The notes: generated from the sequence alone by a model not told the origin. 64,000 nucleotides of DNA from Nicoliella lavandulae (GCF_037546185.1 NZ_JAWMWH010000001.1:620001-684000), one strand, 5' to 3'. Counted from the stretch's first letter, positions 33,670 through 47,638 are shown. A program made the numbers and translations.

Positions 33670-33698
33670 TTGACAAATTTGCATTTGATTATTATTAT
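33670..33698 (+). promoter_or_regulatory. tyrS promoter
   Basis: TTGACA (33670-33675), 17-base spacer, TATTAT (33693-33698). Confidence 0.7.
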
Positions 33699-33705
33699 TA
33701 TTATG

Positions 33706-33938
33706 TTAATTAAACAAATGCTGAGAAGTAGTTCTAGTATTAAATGTATTTGAGAATCCAGAAACTTAGCGGGGATGAGAGCTAAGCGATACATTTAAGA
33801 AATTACACCTATGGAGCTTGCAATTATGCCGGGTCATTTCGTTATTAATGGTTGAGTGATCATTATTGATGATAACTTGGGTGGTACCGCGGAACTCATT
33901 TCGTCCCCTATGGCTTATTTAAGCTGTAGGGGATTTTT
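33706..33938 (+). promoter_or_regulatory. T-box riboswitch of tyrS (tyrosine specifier)
   Basis: The leader contains the T-box sequence TGGGTGGTACCGCGG (33878-33892), which pairs with the uncharged tRNA acceptor end in the antiterminator, followed by a terminator hairpin built on CCCCTA...TAGGGG and a T run (33905-33937). In the 3' side of the specifier loop, TAC at 33804-33806 (context AATTACACC) is the likely tyrosine codon, agreeing with the downstream gene. Uncharged tRNA-Tyr would allow read-through into tyrS. Confidence 0.92.
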
Positions 33939-33961
33939 TGTTAAACAAGGAGGAAACATAC

Positions 33962-35221
33962 ATGGATATTATCGAAGATTTAGACTGGCGGGGTGCGATT
34001 AACCAACAAACCGATGCTGAAGGGTTAAAGAAACTAGTAAATGAAAAGAAAATTGGCTTATATGCTGGAATTGACCCAACAGGTGACAGTATGCACATTG
34101 GGCATTTGATTCCATTTATGATTTTAAAGCGGTTCCAATTAGCTGGTTACCACCCAGTAATCTTAGTTGGTGGGGCCACTGGTTCAATTGGTGACCCAAG
34201 TGGTAAAAAGGCTGAAAGAAAACTACAAACCATGGAACAAGTTAAACATAATGAGGAAGCACTTACTAAACAAATGACGAAACTATTTGGTCAAGATGGT
34301 GGCTTTACAATTGTTGATAACTACGACTGGCTTTCTAAGTTCTCATTATTAGACTTTCTTCGTGACTACGGTAAGGTGTTTAACATTAATACGATGTTAA
34401 ATAAAGAAGTGGTTTCTAGTCGTTTAGATGCCGGAATCTCATTTACTGAATTTACCTACCAAATTTTGCAATCAATGGACTTCTTACACCTCTTTAAGAA
34501 TAATGATGTTCAATTACAAATTGGTGGTTCTGATCAATGGGGGAACATTACTTCTGGAATTGATTTAATTCACAAGATGGAAGGTTCTGAAGCTAAAGCA
34601 TACGGGTTAACGATTCCATTAATGCTAAAGGCAGATGGAACTAAGTTTGGTAAAACTGCTGGTGGGGCCGTTTGGTTAGACCCTGAAAAGACGACTCCTT
34701 ACGAATTTTACCAGTTCTGGATTAACCAAGATGATCGGGATGTTGTGAAGTACTTGAAGTACTTTACCTTCCTTAGTCATGATGAAATTAATGAGTTAGC
34801 TGAAAAGGTAAAGACGGAACCTCAAAAACGTGAAGCTCAACGTAGATTAGCCGAAGAAGTTACTAAGTTCGTGCACGGTGAAAAAGCGGTTGAAGAAGCT
34901 GAAAATATCACTAAGGCACTATTCTCTAATGGAATTAAGAACCTAACCGTTAGTGAAGTAGAACAAGGTTTTAAAAATATGCCAAGTGTAGAAATTAGTT
35001 CTGAACCAAATAACATTATTCAATGGTTAGTAGATGATACGAAGATTGAACCATCAAGAAGACAAGCAAGAGAAGATGTTAAAAATGGTGCAGTTCGGAT
35101 TAATGGTGAAAAAGTAGACGACGTTGAAGCAACAATTAATCCTAAGGATAGTTTTGATGGTAAGTTCGTTGTGGTTCGGAAGGGTAAAAAGCGTTATTAT
35201 TTAGCCCGCGTTACTAAGTAA
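33962..35221 (+). CDS. tyrS: tyrosyl-tRNA synthetase
   Basis: It charges tRNA-Tyr. The 419-residue protein has the class I signature MHIGHLIPF, GSDQWGNI for tyrosine binding, KFGKTAGGAVWLD as the KMSKS equivalent, and a C-terminal S4 RNA-binding domain (PSRRQAREDVKNGAVRINGE). I use ATG 33962 because AAGGAGG lies eight bases upstream; a TTG at 33938 sits in the terminator T-run. Expression is controlled by the T-box leader. Confidence 0.97.
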   Translation: MDIIEDLDWRGAINQQTDAEGLKKLVNEKKIGLYAGIDPTGDSMHIGHLIPFMILKRFQLAGYHPVILVGGATGSIGDPSGKKAERKLQTMEQVKHNEEALTKQMTKLFGQDGGFTIVDNYDWLSKFSLLDFLRDYGKVFNINTMLNKEVVSSRLDAGISFTEFTYQILQSMDFLHLFKNNDVQLQIGGSDQWGNITSGIDLIHKMEGSEAKAYGLTIPLMLKADGTKFGKTAGGAVWLDPEKTTPYEFYQFWINQDDRDVVKYLKYFTFLSHDEINELAEKVKTEPQKREAQRRLAEEVTKFVHGEKAVEEAENITKALFSNGIKNLTVSEVEQGFKNMPSVEISSEPNNIIQWLVDDTKIEPSRRQAREDVKNGAVRINGEKVDDVEATINPKDSFDGKFVVVRKGKKRYYLARVTK

Positions 35222-35230
35222 TTTTAATTA

Positions 35231-35270
35231 ATGAGTTGTAGTTAACATTGTTAGCTGCAACTCATTTTTA
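35231..35270 (+). terminator. intrinsic terminator after tyrS
   Basis: ATGAGTTGTAGTTAA and TTAGCTGCAACTCAT form a long stem with two non-Watson-Crick positions, followed by TTTTTATTTT. Confidence 0.85.
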
Positions 35271-35320
35271 TTTTGTTCTTCAAAACTTTGTATTGTTTTG
35301 AAATTAATTTTAATTTTATG

Positions 35321-35349
35321 TTGACATTAACTTTTGAACGCGGTATATT
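35321..35349 (+). promoter_or_regulatory. rRNA operon promoter P1
   Basis: TTGACA (35321-35326), 17-base spacer, TATATT (35344-35349). Confidence 0.8.
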
Positions 35350-35417
35350 ATTACTTGCGTTATTCGTTCCGACCGAACAGCTTATCAAAGTTGTTCAAAA
35401 TTAATTTTAAAAAGTTG

Positions 35418-35446
35418 TTGACATTGAGTTATCAATTTGTTATTAT
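35418..35446 (+). promoter_or_regulatory. rRNA operon promoter P2
   Basis: TTGACA (35418-35423), 17-base spacer, TATTAT (35441-35446), 97 bases downstream of P1. Together with the leader to 35617 these account for the 396-base stretch between tyrS and 16S; no gene is seen there. Confidence 0.8.
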
Positions 35447-35617
35447 TAAATAGTTGTCATTACGAACGACACACTCAAGTAGATCTTTGAAAACTGAACA
35501 AAATTATGACAAAGATGTGTAAGGAACTTCATAATTAATTATGAAGAAAAAATCTTATGCGAAGTCAATTCGCTTAAAAGTAACAATATTAGAAGAGCTA
35601 AGTTAAGCTTTTCATCT

Positions 35618-37200
<1,583 letters not shown>

Positions 37201-37408
37201 ATAATTCGGAACCTTATGCAGTCATAGTTTTGTTTAGTTTTGAGAGGTCTACTCTCAACTTGGTTCTTTGAAAACTAGATAATATTTTAATTTTTCCAAA
37301 TTGAATTGTATTAAATACAATTTCAACCGAGAACACCGCGTTATTTTGAGTTTTTTAAATAGTTTATTCGTATTTACTCAATTAACCAAATACCACTTCG
37401 TGGTAATA

Positions 37409-40323
<2,915 letters not shown>

Positions 40324-40394
40324 GTAAGGTAGTTCTCACGGAAGAATAAAATATTATCTAGTTTTGAGAGAACGAAGTTCTCACAATTAAATAG

Positions 40395-40511
40395 TGTGGT
40401 GATGATTGCCAGAAGGATACACCTGTTCCCATGTCGAACACAGCAGTTAAGCTTCTGTACGCCAAAAGTAGTTGGGGGATCGCCCCCTGCGAGGATAGGA
40501 CGTTGCCGCGC
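40395..40511 (+). rRNA. rrf: 5S ribosomal RNA
   Basis: Starts TGTGGTGATGATTGCC and contains GGATACACCTGTTCCCATG, GAACACAGCAGTTAAGC and GAGGATAGGACGTTGCCGCG; 117 bases, the usual size. Confidence 0.95.
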
Positions 40512-40518
40512 AAATAAA

Positions 40519-40551
40519 AGAAGTCTTCGCATGATTGCGAAGGCTTTTTTG
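40519..40551 (+). terminator. intrinsic terminator after 5S rRNA
   Basis: GTCTTCGC (40523-40530) pairs with GCGAAGGC (40537-40544), with AAAAGAA before and TTTTTT after. It lies between 5S and the tRNA gene. Confidence 0.85.
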
Positions 40552-40567
40552 ATACATAGAGCATAAT

Positions 40568-40640
40568 GCCGTTTTAGCTCAGGAGGTAGAGCGTTTCCAT
40601 GGTAAGGAAGAGGTCCCGGGTTCAAATCCCGGAAACGGCT
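40568..40640 (+). tRNA. tRNA-Thr (anticodon GGT)
   Basis: Acceptor stem GCCGTTT / AAACGGC closes a 73-base cloverleaf. The anticodon loop is ATGGTAA within TTTCC / GGAAG, giving GGT, which reads ACC and ACU codons. The T arm CCCGGGTTCAAATCCCGG is perfect. The CCA end is not encoded. It lies 16 bases beyond the rRNA terminator with no clear promoter of its own, so it may depend on read-through. Confidence 0.95.
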
Positions 40641-40651
40641 TAAATATAAAT

Positions 40652-40691
40652 AAAAACGGATGCTACATAATAAATGTAGCATCCGTTTTTT
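40652..40691. terminator. bidirectional terminator between tRNA-Thr and helD
   Basis: AAAAACGGATGCTACA pairs with TGTAGCATCCGTTTTT around a seven-base loop; A and T tracts allow use by both converging units. Confidence 0.9.
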
Positions 40692-40694
40692 CGT

Positions 40695-43016
40695 TTAAAC
40701 TTCATTATGATTAGATAATTGATGATCAATTTTAAATGAATCGCTAGGAATGTTAGCCTTAGTAATTAACGGACTGACGGGACCAACGCTAATTAATACT
40801 AGACTATGCATTGCCCTAGTAGCAATTGTGTATAACGTTCCAATTAAATCTGGAGAATTATAATTGTCAGCAGAAACATTCCAACCGATAACGGAATCAA
40901 ATTCTAATCCTTTAGCTAAATAGATTGGTAAGACCACCACACCCTTAGGAAGAGTTCGATCGGCATCACCCAGTAGAGTCGTTTCGAATTGACGATTAAT
41001 TTGGTGATAGATTTCCTTAGCTTCCGCAATATTTTTAGTTAATACTGCAACAGTTCCATTATCACTAAGCTGATCCTCTAACGTCTTTTTAAGACTATCA
41101 AATGCATCATTTAAGTCATATCTAATAATCATCTTTGGCAATGGCCCCTGACGATTGAATGCTTCAATATCATTTCCATCAGGAAGTAATGATTTTGCAA
41201 AGGTAGTAATTTGATATGTTGAACGATATGAACGATTTAATTTAATTAGTCTAGACTTCTTTGTACCAAAAGCATTGTTTAATTTATTTAACAACTCAGT
41301 TGGTTTTTCAACTGCTTTGAATAGTGCCTGTTCACTGTCACCAATTAAATTAAATTTAGCATTAGGGAAAATTAATTTTAGATAAATTAATTGGGCAATG
41401 GAATAATCTTGCATTTCATCCACAAATAAATATTGAATTGCTCGATTACGGCCTTCACCGGTTATTAAATCACGCAGGTATAATAACGGTGCAGCATTAT
41501 CTAAGCTTAGCTGATGCTTTTCTAGTTCATCTTTAAAATCATTAACAGACTGTTTCCAAATTGATTCGTCAATATCACTTGGCAATGGAAGCTGGTTTAA
41601 AAAGTGATCGTATTGAATATATGGATCAAAGAAATTGTTATTATAAATTGCATCGTAAATAATTCGATATTCTTTTTTAACAATTTTAGCAGCTAGAAAG
41701 TCACGTTCATCATCTTGACTTTGAAATTCACGGAGCTGCTTTCCCTTCATCATTGTACGAATTCGTTCATCACTTAAATTTTCTAATTCTTCATTGACCC
41801 ATTGATCATGAATAGAAGTGTTAATTCGCCGCTTTAGCGTTTTGATTAACGTATTTTTAGTTTTTAAAATTCGTTGAGCGGTATGCATTCTTTTAGGATA
41901 TTGCTCGTAGACATGTTTAATATCGTCAGCTGTAAAAAATGGTTTACCGCGAAAGTAAATGGTACTAAATTGAATATCATTAGCATCAATGTCTGTAATA
42001 TAATCAGCTAATTGGTGCATGAATTCAGCGCTACCTTTGTATTCACGAAGTTTGATTTGTTGAGTATCCATCTTTTGTTGGTGTTCGTATCGATCAAAAA
42101 TGGTTTGTACGTTTAAACCTTCAAAACGATGTGCGAAGAACTCAGCTAATGTTACTTGCCGCATGTTACGTTCACCCAGGCTAGGGAGCACATCAGAAAT
42201 GTAGTGACTGAATAGCTTGTTTGGCGATAGTAGAACAATTTGATCAGCTTCTAATGAACTACGACTGTGATATAACAAGAACGCAATTCGTTGCAAGATA
42301 GCAGATGTTTTACCAGAACCAGCTACTCCTTGAACTACCAATAAATCACTTTTAGTATCACGGATAATGTCATTTTGTTCACTTTGGATGGTAGCAACAA
42401 TATTTTGCATGGTTTCATTATTTTGTTCACCAAGTGCATGCTGCAACATCTCATCACCAACCGTTTCGTTAGTGTCGAACATATTATCAATTTCACCATT
42501 TTGAATTTGAAATTGTCGTTTTTTGAGTAATTCTGCTGATAGTTCACCCACGGGAGTTGTGTATTTTACTTTGCCAAGGGTCCCATTGTAATAAATACTA
42601 GCGATTGGGGCACGCCAATCATAAATTAGGAAGTTTTGATCATCATCAACGAATGACGCAGTCCCAATGTAAAGTTCTTCAGGAGTAGTCTCATCTTCAT
42701 CAACGATATCAATTCGACCAAAATAAGGAGAATTTGCTAAGTCTTTTAACGTATTCAACTGTCTTTTGATAATTGATTCATTTTCAATATCCCGGTTAAC
42801 TAATCCTCTTTGTTGTTGTAACTCAGCACTGGTTTCAATTCGGTCATCAACTTCAAAGTAGTTAACTGAAGTGTTAGCTCTATAATTTTGTTGAACATTC
42901 TCGGTTTCTTCATGGGCCTTAGCCAAATCAAAGCGCGTTTTTTGAATACGGCGTTTAATTTGATCTACGATTGAGTCTACACGATCTTGTTCGATTCTGT
43001 ATTCACCGGGTTCCAA
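40695..43016 (-). CDS. helD: HelD-type RNA polymerase recycling helicase
   Basis: An SF1 ATPase of 773 residues. The N-terminal half has YFGRIDIVDEDETTPEELYI and FLIYDWRAPIASIYY, typical of HelD; Walker A is VQGVAGSGKTSAILQRIAF; later motifs include YLFVDEMQDYSIAQL and LNRSYRST. HelD removes stalled RNA polymerase from nucleic acid and helps recycling (family knowledge). I place the start at TTG 43016: a perfect AAGGAGG ends eight bases before it, and the promoter puts the transcript start near 43052, only three bases from the first ATG (43049), which itself has no ribosome binding site. Confidence 0.9.
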   Translation of the reverse strand: MEPGEYRIEQDRVDSIVDQIKRRIQKTRFDLAKAHEETENVQQNYRANTSVNYFEVDDRIETSAELQQQRGLVNRDIENESIIKRQLNTLKDLANSPYFGRIDIVDEDETTPEELYIGTASFVDDDQNFLIYDWRAPIASIYYNGTLGKVKYTTPVGELSAELLKKRQFQIQNGEIDNMFDTNETVGDEMLQHALGEQNNETMQNIVATIQSEQNDIIRDTKSDLLVVQGVAGSGKTSAILQRIAFLLYHSRSSLEADQIVLLSPNKLFSHYISDVLPSLGERNMRQVTLAEFFAHRFEGLNVQTIFDRYEHQQKMDTQQIKLREYKGSAEFMHQLADYITDIDANDIQFSTIYFRGKPFFTADDIKHVYEQYPKRMHTAQRILKTKNTLIKTLKRRINTSIHDQWVNEELENLSDERIRTMMKGKQLREFQSQDDERDFLAAKIVKKEYRIIYDAIYNNNFFDPYIQYDHFLNQLPLPSDIDESIWKQSVNDFKDELEKHQLSLDNAAPLLYLRDLITGEGRNRAIQYLFVDEMQDYSIAQLIYLKLIFPNAKFNLIGDSEQALFKAVEKPTELLNKLNNAFGTKKSRLIKLNRSYRSTYQITTFAKSLLPDGNDIEAFNRQGPLPKMIIRYDLNDAFDSLKKTLEDQLSDNGTVAVLTKNIAEAKEIYHQINRQFETTLLGDADRTLPKGVVVLPIYLAKGLEFDSVIGWNVSADNYNSPDLIGTLYTIATRAMHSLVLISVGPVSPLITKANIPSDSFKIDHQLSNHNEV

Positions 43017-43058
43017 ACTTAATTCCTCCTTTTTAAAAATCCATTTCAACGTGCAACT

Positions 43059-43087
43059 ATTTTAGGTGTAAAAATCATGATTGTCAA
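43059..43087 (-). promoter_or_regulatory. helD promoter
   Basis: On the minus strand TTGACA (43087-43082), 17-base spacer, TAAAAT (43064-43059); predicted start near 43052. Confidence 0.75.
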
Positions 43088-43098
43088 TTAAACTCGCT

Positions 43099-43127
43099 TT
43101 GACATTAAATTATTAATCAATTAAAAT
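43099..43127 (+). promoter_or_regulatory. trpS promoter
   Basis: TTGACA (43099-43104), 17-base spacer, TAAAAT (43122-43127). Its -35 lies 11 bases from the divergent helD -35. Confidence 0.75.
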
Positions 43128-43133
43128 ATTAGA

Positions 43134-43335
43134 TGATTATAGTATCGATAGTATTAAGTAGTTAAGTTACGTGCAGAGAGATCATAAGTGCTGAAATTGA
43201 TCATAACTTGACGAAATGGTTGAATGGGTTCCTCCTTATCGGAAAAAGTGGCTAGATATTTTTATCTTGCAACATAGGTGGTACCACGTTAAGGCGTCCT
43301 ATTGGAAATAATTCCAGTAGAACGCCTTTTTTCAG
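43134..43335 (+). promoter_or_regulatory. T-box riboswitch of trpS (tryptophan specifier)
   Basis: The leader of about 200 bases has the T-box AGGTGGTACCACG (43275-43287) and a terminator hairpin AAGGCGTcctattgg... ending ACGCCTTTTTT (43291-43333). TGG at 43225-43227 (context GAATGGG) is the likely tryptophan specifier. This agrees with the gene controlled. Confidence 0.9.
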
Positions 43336-43350
43336 AAAGGATTGATGATA

Positions 43351-44370
43351 ATGACAGAAAAAAAGGTAATTTTAACAGGTGATCGACCAACGGGTAAGCT
43401 ACACATTGGCCATTACGTTGGTTCATTAAGAAACCGGGTGGCGTTACAAAACTCAGGTGAATATGATACTTATCTACTAATTGCTGATATGCAAGCATTA
43501 ACGGATAATGCCCGTGATCCAGAAAAGATTCAACATAGTTTATTACAAGTTGCATTAGATTATTTAGCGGTGGGAATTGACCCTGAAAAATCAACGATTT
43601 GTGTTCAATCGCAACTACCCGCATTAAACGAATTAACCATGCACTACCTTAATTTAGTAACAGTTTCACGATTAAATCGGAATCCAACCGTTAAAACTGA
43701 AATTAAGCAAAAGAAGTTTGGTCAAAGTGTGCCAGCCGGGTTCTTCATTTACCCAGTTAGCCAAGCGGCGGACATTACAGCATTTAAGGCTAACACCGTT
43801 CCCGTTGGAGCTGATCAAGAACCAATGTTAGAACAAACTCGTGAAATTGTACGGACGTTTAACTCCATTTATAATCAACCAATTTTGGTGGAACCAGAAG
43901 GCTACTTCCCACCAAAGGAAATGGGACGGATTCCTGGTCTAGATGGAAACGCTAAGATGAGTAAATCATTGGGCAATGCAATTTACTTAGCTGATGATCC
44001 AGATACGATTCAAAAGAAAGTAATGTCAATGTACACTGATCCAGATCATATCCATATTGAAGACCCAGGTAAAGTTGAAGGTAATACGGTCTTTACCTAC
44101 TTAGATATCTTCGCAAAGGACCATGAACATGTTGAAGAATTAAAACAACAATATCGTCATGGTGGATTAGGTGACGTTAAGATTAAGCGGTACTTAAATG
44201 AAGTATTGCAAGCAGAATTAGAACCAATTCGGACCCGTCGAGAAGCATTTGCTAAGGATCCAGCTGCTGTTTACGATATCTTACGTGCTGGAAGTGAAAA
44301 AGCGCGTCAAGTTACTAACCAAACGCTTGAAGAAGTTCGCGATGCCATCGGCATTAATTACTTTAAATAA
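43351..44370 (+). CDS. trpS: tryptophanyl-tRNA synthetase
   Basis: It charges tRNA-Trp. The 339-residue class I enzyme has LTGDRPTGKLHIGHYVGS (HIGH), QAADITAFKANTVPVGADQ for the substrate site, and KMSKS in GLDGNAKMSKSLGNAI. Of three nearby in-frame starts (TTG 43342, ATG 43345, ATG 43351) I chose 43351, which lies ten bases after AAAGG and gives the usual MTEKKVILTGDRP. Confidence 0.96.
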   Translation: MTEKKVILTGDRPTGKLHIGHYVGSLRNRVALQNSGEYDTYLLIADMQALTDNARDPEKIQHSLLQVALDYLAVGIDPEKSTICVQSQLPALNELTMHYLNLVTVSRLNRNPTVKTEIKQKKFGQSVPAGFFIYPVSQAADITAFKANTVPVGADQEPMLEQTREIVRTFNSIYNQPILVEPEGYFPPKEMGRIPGLDGNAKMSKSLGNAIYLADDPDTIQKKVMSMYTDPDHIHIEDPGKVEGNTVFTYLDIFAKDHEHVEELKQQYRHGGLGDVKIKRYLNEVLQAELEPIRTRREAFAKDPAAVYDILRAGSEKARQVTNQTLEEVRDAIGINYFK

Positions 44371-44407
44371 TCTCCGAAAAATAATTATTTAAAGAAGGGT
44401 GTTAAAA

Positions 44408-45346
44408 TTGGAAAATTTTGTAATTTTAGATATTGGTTCCAATTCGGTCCGTATGGCAATTAATGAAATTGAAAATGATGGATCTTATCGCGAAGTGAAA
44501 CGAGTTAAAAATGATAGTCGCCTTTCTGAAGGCATGGGTCGTGAAAAAATACTTCGACCTGCAGCCATCAAGCGTACCATCAATGCCCTCGAGAATTTTA
44601 GAAATATTTATCAAGAGTATCCTAATATTCACGTTAAAGTCATTGCCACTGCGGCAGTACGACAAGCTACTAATCAAGCGACATTCTTAAAGCAAGTGCG
44701 CGATAAATTAGGATTGCGGGTCAAGATTTTATCTGGAAATCAAGAAGCTTACTATGATTATCTAGGGGTCGTAAATAGTATTAAAAATCCGAATTACATT
44801 CTAGTTGATATTGGTGGCGCTAGTATGGAATTAGTTTTAGTGCAAAATCATAAGCAGAAAAACTTAATCAGTTTACCAATGGGGGCGGTTAGTCTTTCTG
44901 AACACTATCATCTAAGTGATCAAATTAAAGCATTAGACTTATTTGATGCGGAAACATACGTGCATCAAGAATTACACCGGGTCTTTTGGTTTAAATGGGC
45001 GTATCGATATCCATTAGTTCTACTAGGTGGTGCTACTCGTGCGTTGGCACGGATTAACCAACATCGTCAGCACTTAAACCGTTCACATAAATTAAATCAC
45101 TATCAATTAAAACAACATCAAGTGCTAAAGACATTTGAAACGTTAATTTCACGGAATAATTTACAACGAAAACAAATTTCAGGATTAGAATCTGATCGAG
45201 CAGACATTATTGTGGGTGGTTTGTTACCATTAGTTTCAATCATTAATCGAATTAATTCAAAGCAGGTTATCTTTGCTGATAGTGGCGTTCGAGAGGGACT
45301 AATCAATGAATACTTGCATCATTTAAAGGCGCGTCAAAAACATTAA
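44408..45346 (+). CDS. Ppx/GppA-family phosphatase
   Basis: A 312-residue member of the actin-like ASKHA fold: phosphate-1 loop FVILDIGSNSVRMAI, ILSGNQEAYYDYLGV, and phosphate-2 loop ILVDIGGASMELVLV. The family hydrolyses polyphosphate (Ppx) or pppGpp (GppA); the shorter single-module form here cannot be assigned to one. I chose the TTG at 44408 (MENFVILDIGSNS), nine bases after AAGAAGGG; GTG 44399 overlaps that site. It is followed by mvaA with a 39-base gap. Confidence 0.85.
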   Translation: MENFVILDIGSNSVRMAINEIENDGSYREVKRVKNDSRLSEGMGREKILRPAAIKRTINALENFRNIYQEYPNIHVKVIATAAVRQATNQATFLKQVRDKLGLRVKILSGNQEAYYDYLGVVNSIKNPNYILVDIGGASMELVLVQNHKQKNLISLPMGAVSLSEHYHLSDQIKALDLFDAETYVHQELHRVFWFKWAYRYPLVLLGGATRALARINQHRQHLNRSHKLNHYQLKQHQVLKTFETLISRNNLQRKQISGLESDRADIIVGGLLPLVSIINRINSKQVIFADSGVREGLINEYLHHLKARQKH

Positions 45347-45385
45347 TCGCTACTAAGTGATTAAATGCAAAGGTGGAGTTATTTT

Positions 45386-46636
45386 ATGGATAATACATTT
45401 AAACACTTTTATCGCAAATCCTATGCTGAACGACTATCGGTAGTTGGTAAGTACGCCGAGTTAGATGAGGATAATCAAGCGTTGATTAAATCCCATGCTA
45501 ATTCAACTAGCTCGCATTTAATTGAAAACTACCTTACTGACTATTCCATTCCGGAAGGGGTCGGGGTTAATTTAATTATTAACGGCAATGAACATGAAAT
45601 CCCAATGGTGACTGAAGAGCCATCTGTAATCGCCGCCGTTAGTAATGGGGCTCGAATGTTGCGAACGAATGGGATTGAAGCAACGGTGTTGAATCGGGAA
45701 CTAATCGGCCAAGTAGTTCTGCATAAACCGACCTCTGAACTGTTAGACTGGATCGATGATCACCGGGCAAATTTAATCGCCCTTGCTGATTCAGCACACC
45801 CCAGTATTCAAAATTATGGTGGGGGTGCCACTGATTTAGAAATACGGAAACTAGATCATGATAATTACTCCATTGACCTTAGCGTAAACGTATCTGAGGC
45901 AATGGGGGCCAACATCATTAACTCAATGCTAGAAGCCGTTGGCGCTTCCATTAATCAACAAATGCCAGGGGTTGTATTGATGCAAATCTTATCCAATTAT
46001 GCGACCAAGAGTTTGGTTAAAGTGGTTGGTAAAATTGATTTCGATCAATTAGGAGCGCCTGGGATGACGGGCAGCGAAGTTGCTGCTAGAATTGGGTTAG
46101 CTAGCCATATTGCTCAAGTCGATCCATATCGAGCAACAACGCATAATAAAGGGATTATGAACGGAATTGATGCGGTTACGATTGCGATGGGCAATGATTG
46201 GCGGGCCATTGAAAGTGGTGTTCATGCTTATGCTGCACGTGATGGCCAATATCGCGGCCTCAGTAAATGGGAAGTAATTGATAACCAGCTAGTGGGGTCA
46301 ATGACCATTCCACTGCCAGTTGGTTTTGTCGGCGGGGCAACGAAGGTTTTTCCCCTCGTTAAAATTAACCAACGAATTGCTAAAGTAAAAAATGCCCGGG
46401 GGTTAATGCAATTAATTGCAGCCACTGGATTAGCTCAAAATTTAGCGGCGCTAAAGGCAATTGTGACTGATGGGATTCAAAAGGGGCACATGGCATTGCA
46501 AATTAAGTCGTTAGCAATGAGCGCTGGTGCAACGCCTGAAGAACTCCCAGAAGTATTACATCAGCTTCGGACAATGGAGCATCCAAGTGAGGATGCTGCT
46601 AAACAAATTATTAATCAAATACGAAATACTAAATAA
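45386..46636 (+). CDS. mvaA: hydroxymethylglutaryl-CoA reductase, class II
   Basis: A 416-residue enzyme that makes mevalonate from HMG-CoA for isoprenoid synthesis. Motifs: NYLTDYSIPEGVGVNLIING, VSEAMGANIINSMLEAVGA (cofactor-binding region), GIMNGIDAVTIAMGNDWRAI and VGFVGGATKVFP. Length and motifs fit the bacterial class II enzyme. Start at ATG 45386 follows AGGTGGAG; the longer ORF from 45365 would overlap that site. The presence of this gene shows the mevalonate route is used. Confidence 0.93.
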   Translation: MDNTFKHFYRKSYAERLSVVGKYAELDEDNQALIKSHANSTSSHLIENYLTDYSIPEGVGVNLIINGNEHEIPMVTEEPSVIAAVSNGARMLRTNGIEATVLNRELIGQVVLHKPTSELLDWIDDHRANLIALADSAHPSIQNYGGGATDLEIRKLDHDNYSIDLSVNVSEAMGANIINSMLEAVGASINQQMPGVVLMQILSNYATKSLVKVVGKIDFDQLGAPGMTGSEVAARIGLASHIAQVDPYRATTHNKGIMNGIDAVTIAMGNDWRAIESGVHAYAARDGQYRGLSKWEVIDNQLVGSMTIPLPVGFVGGATKVFPLVKINQRIAKVKNARGLMQLIAATGLAQNLAALKAIVTDGIQKGHMALQIKSLAMSAGATPEELPEVLHQLRTMEHPSEDAAKQIINQIRNTK

Positions 46637-46656
46637 GTGAAGGTGAATTTTAAAAC

Positions 46657-47622
46657 ATGGAACCAAATGATATTAAATTAAATGAACAAACCCAAAGTTT
46701 ATTAAATGTAGTTAATCGTTTCTTTCCTGGTAAGGTCGAAGTCCAATTTATCGGTCGCCTTCAATCAGGATATGTAAGACATGATCAAGCCCAAGCGGTT
46801 CAAGATGGAAAAAATATTTATATTCAAATCTCTGACTTGTCAGCGCCTAACTACACGGCTTCACATGAATTACTACACTTATTAATGACTTTACGGGGCT
46901 TTCCACAGGCTTTCTTCTCATTAACTACTGGTAATTCAGAATTAGACGAGCAACTACAAGCAATGGGAATTGAACTCTTTGATATTGTGGCTCATTTCGT
47001 AGTGGTTGCTGAACAACGAAAACATGATTTAATTAATGCTGATATTGAATCCATGTACCTAAAGGGGATTAAGGAAACGATTAAGCCCGAACCAGCAGAA
47101 TTAGATGATGAAATGACGGTTCGCTTAGTGACATTGTTAGATGCGATGGTCTTTTATGGCGATCGATTCGGTGAAGTCAAAGGCGATTTAGAAGCAGATT
47201 ATCCAAAATCATTGGCAGCGGCGCAGAAACTATATGATTTAATTACTGAAAAGCCAACCAATTCACCATTTACGTTCCGGCGGAATGTAGTTAAATTATT
47301 CAAGGCCTTTGATGATCAATTGACTGATTGGAACTTGCCACCATTGAACAATAAGGACTTTACCACCATTACGAGTGTGCTTTCCGAACGTCAATTAAAC
47401 TTAGAAGTTCGGCAAATGTTTGAAATCTTCCATTCCGAACTACATGAAAAGGAAACGAATCGGCGTGCATACGTTGGATTCAGTAAGGTGGATGACCAAA
47501 ATTCATTCGTAATTCCAGCACCAACTGGTAAGGATGATAGCCCTGAATTCTTCAAACGTCTGTACAGCATGACGGTTGAGGATCTCTTCAAGGAACTTAA
47601 GATGCCATTTATTTTACGTTAA
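46657..47622 (+). CDS. HELLH-motif protein (IpaB/EvcA-annotated lactobacillar family)
   Basis: A 321-residue cytosolic protein, no signal peptide or membrane helix. Residues 66-78 read YTASHELLHLLMT: HELLH (70-74) fits the HExxH zinc motif of metallopeptidases, with a possible third ligand in the following helix IELFDIVAHFVVVAEQ. The rest is helical and unrecognised. Similar lactobacillar proteins are, as I recall, labelled IpaB/EvcA family, a name that says little about function. It lies 20 bases after mvaA and 16 before a sirtuin gene, apparently in one operon. A peptidase role is inference. Confidence 0.6.
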   Translation: MEPNDIKLNEQTQSLLNVVNRFFPGKVEVQFIGRLQSGYVRHDQAQAVQDGKNIYIQISDLSAPNYTASHELLHLLMTLRGFPQAFFSLTTGNSELDEQLQAMGIELFDIVAHFVVVAEQRKHDLINADIESMYLKGIKETIKPEPAELDDEMTVRLVTLLDAMVFYGDRFGEVKGDLEADYPKSLAAAQKLYDLITEKPTNSPFTFRRNVVKLFKAFDDQLTDWNLPPLNNKDFTTITSVLSERQLNLEVRQMFEIFHSELHEKETNRRAYVGFSKVDDQNSFVIPAPTGKDDSPEFFKRLYSMTVEDLFKELKMPFILR

Positions 47623-47638
47623 TGATGGGGGCGTTATT

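Noticed and set aside
35363..35383. CCGAAC near the rRNA promoters as a PurBox
   Set aside because: The flanking A/T positions required by the consensus do not match; only the core agrees.
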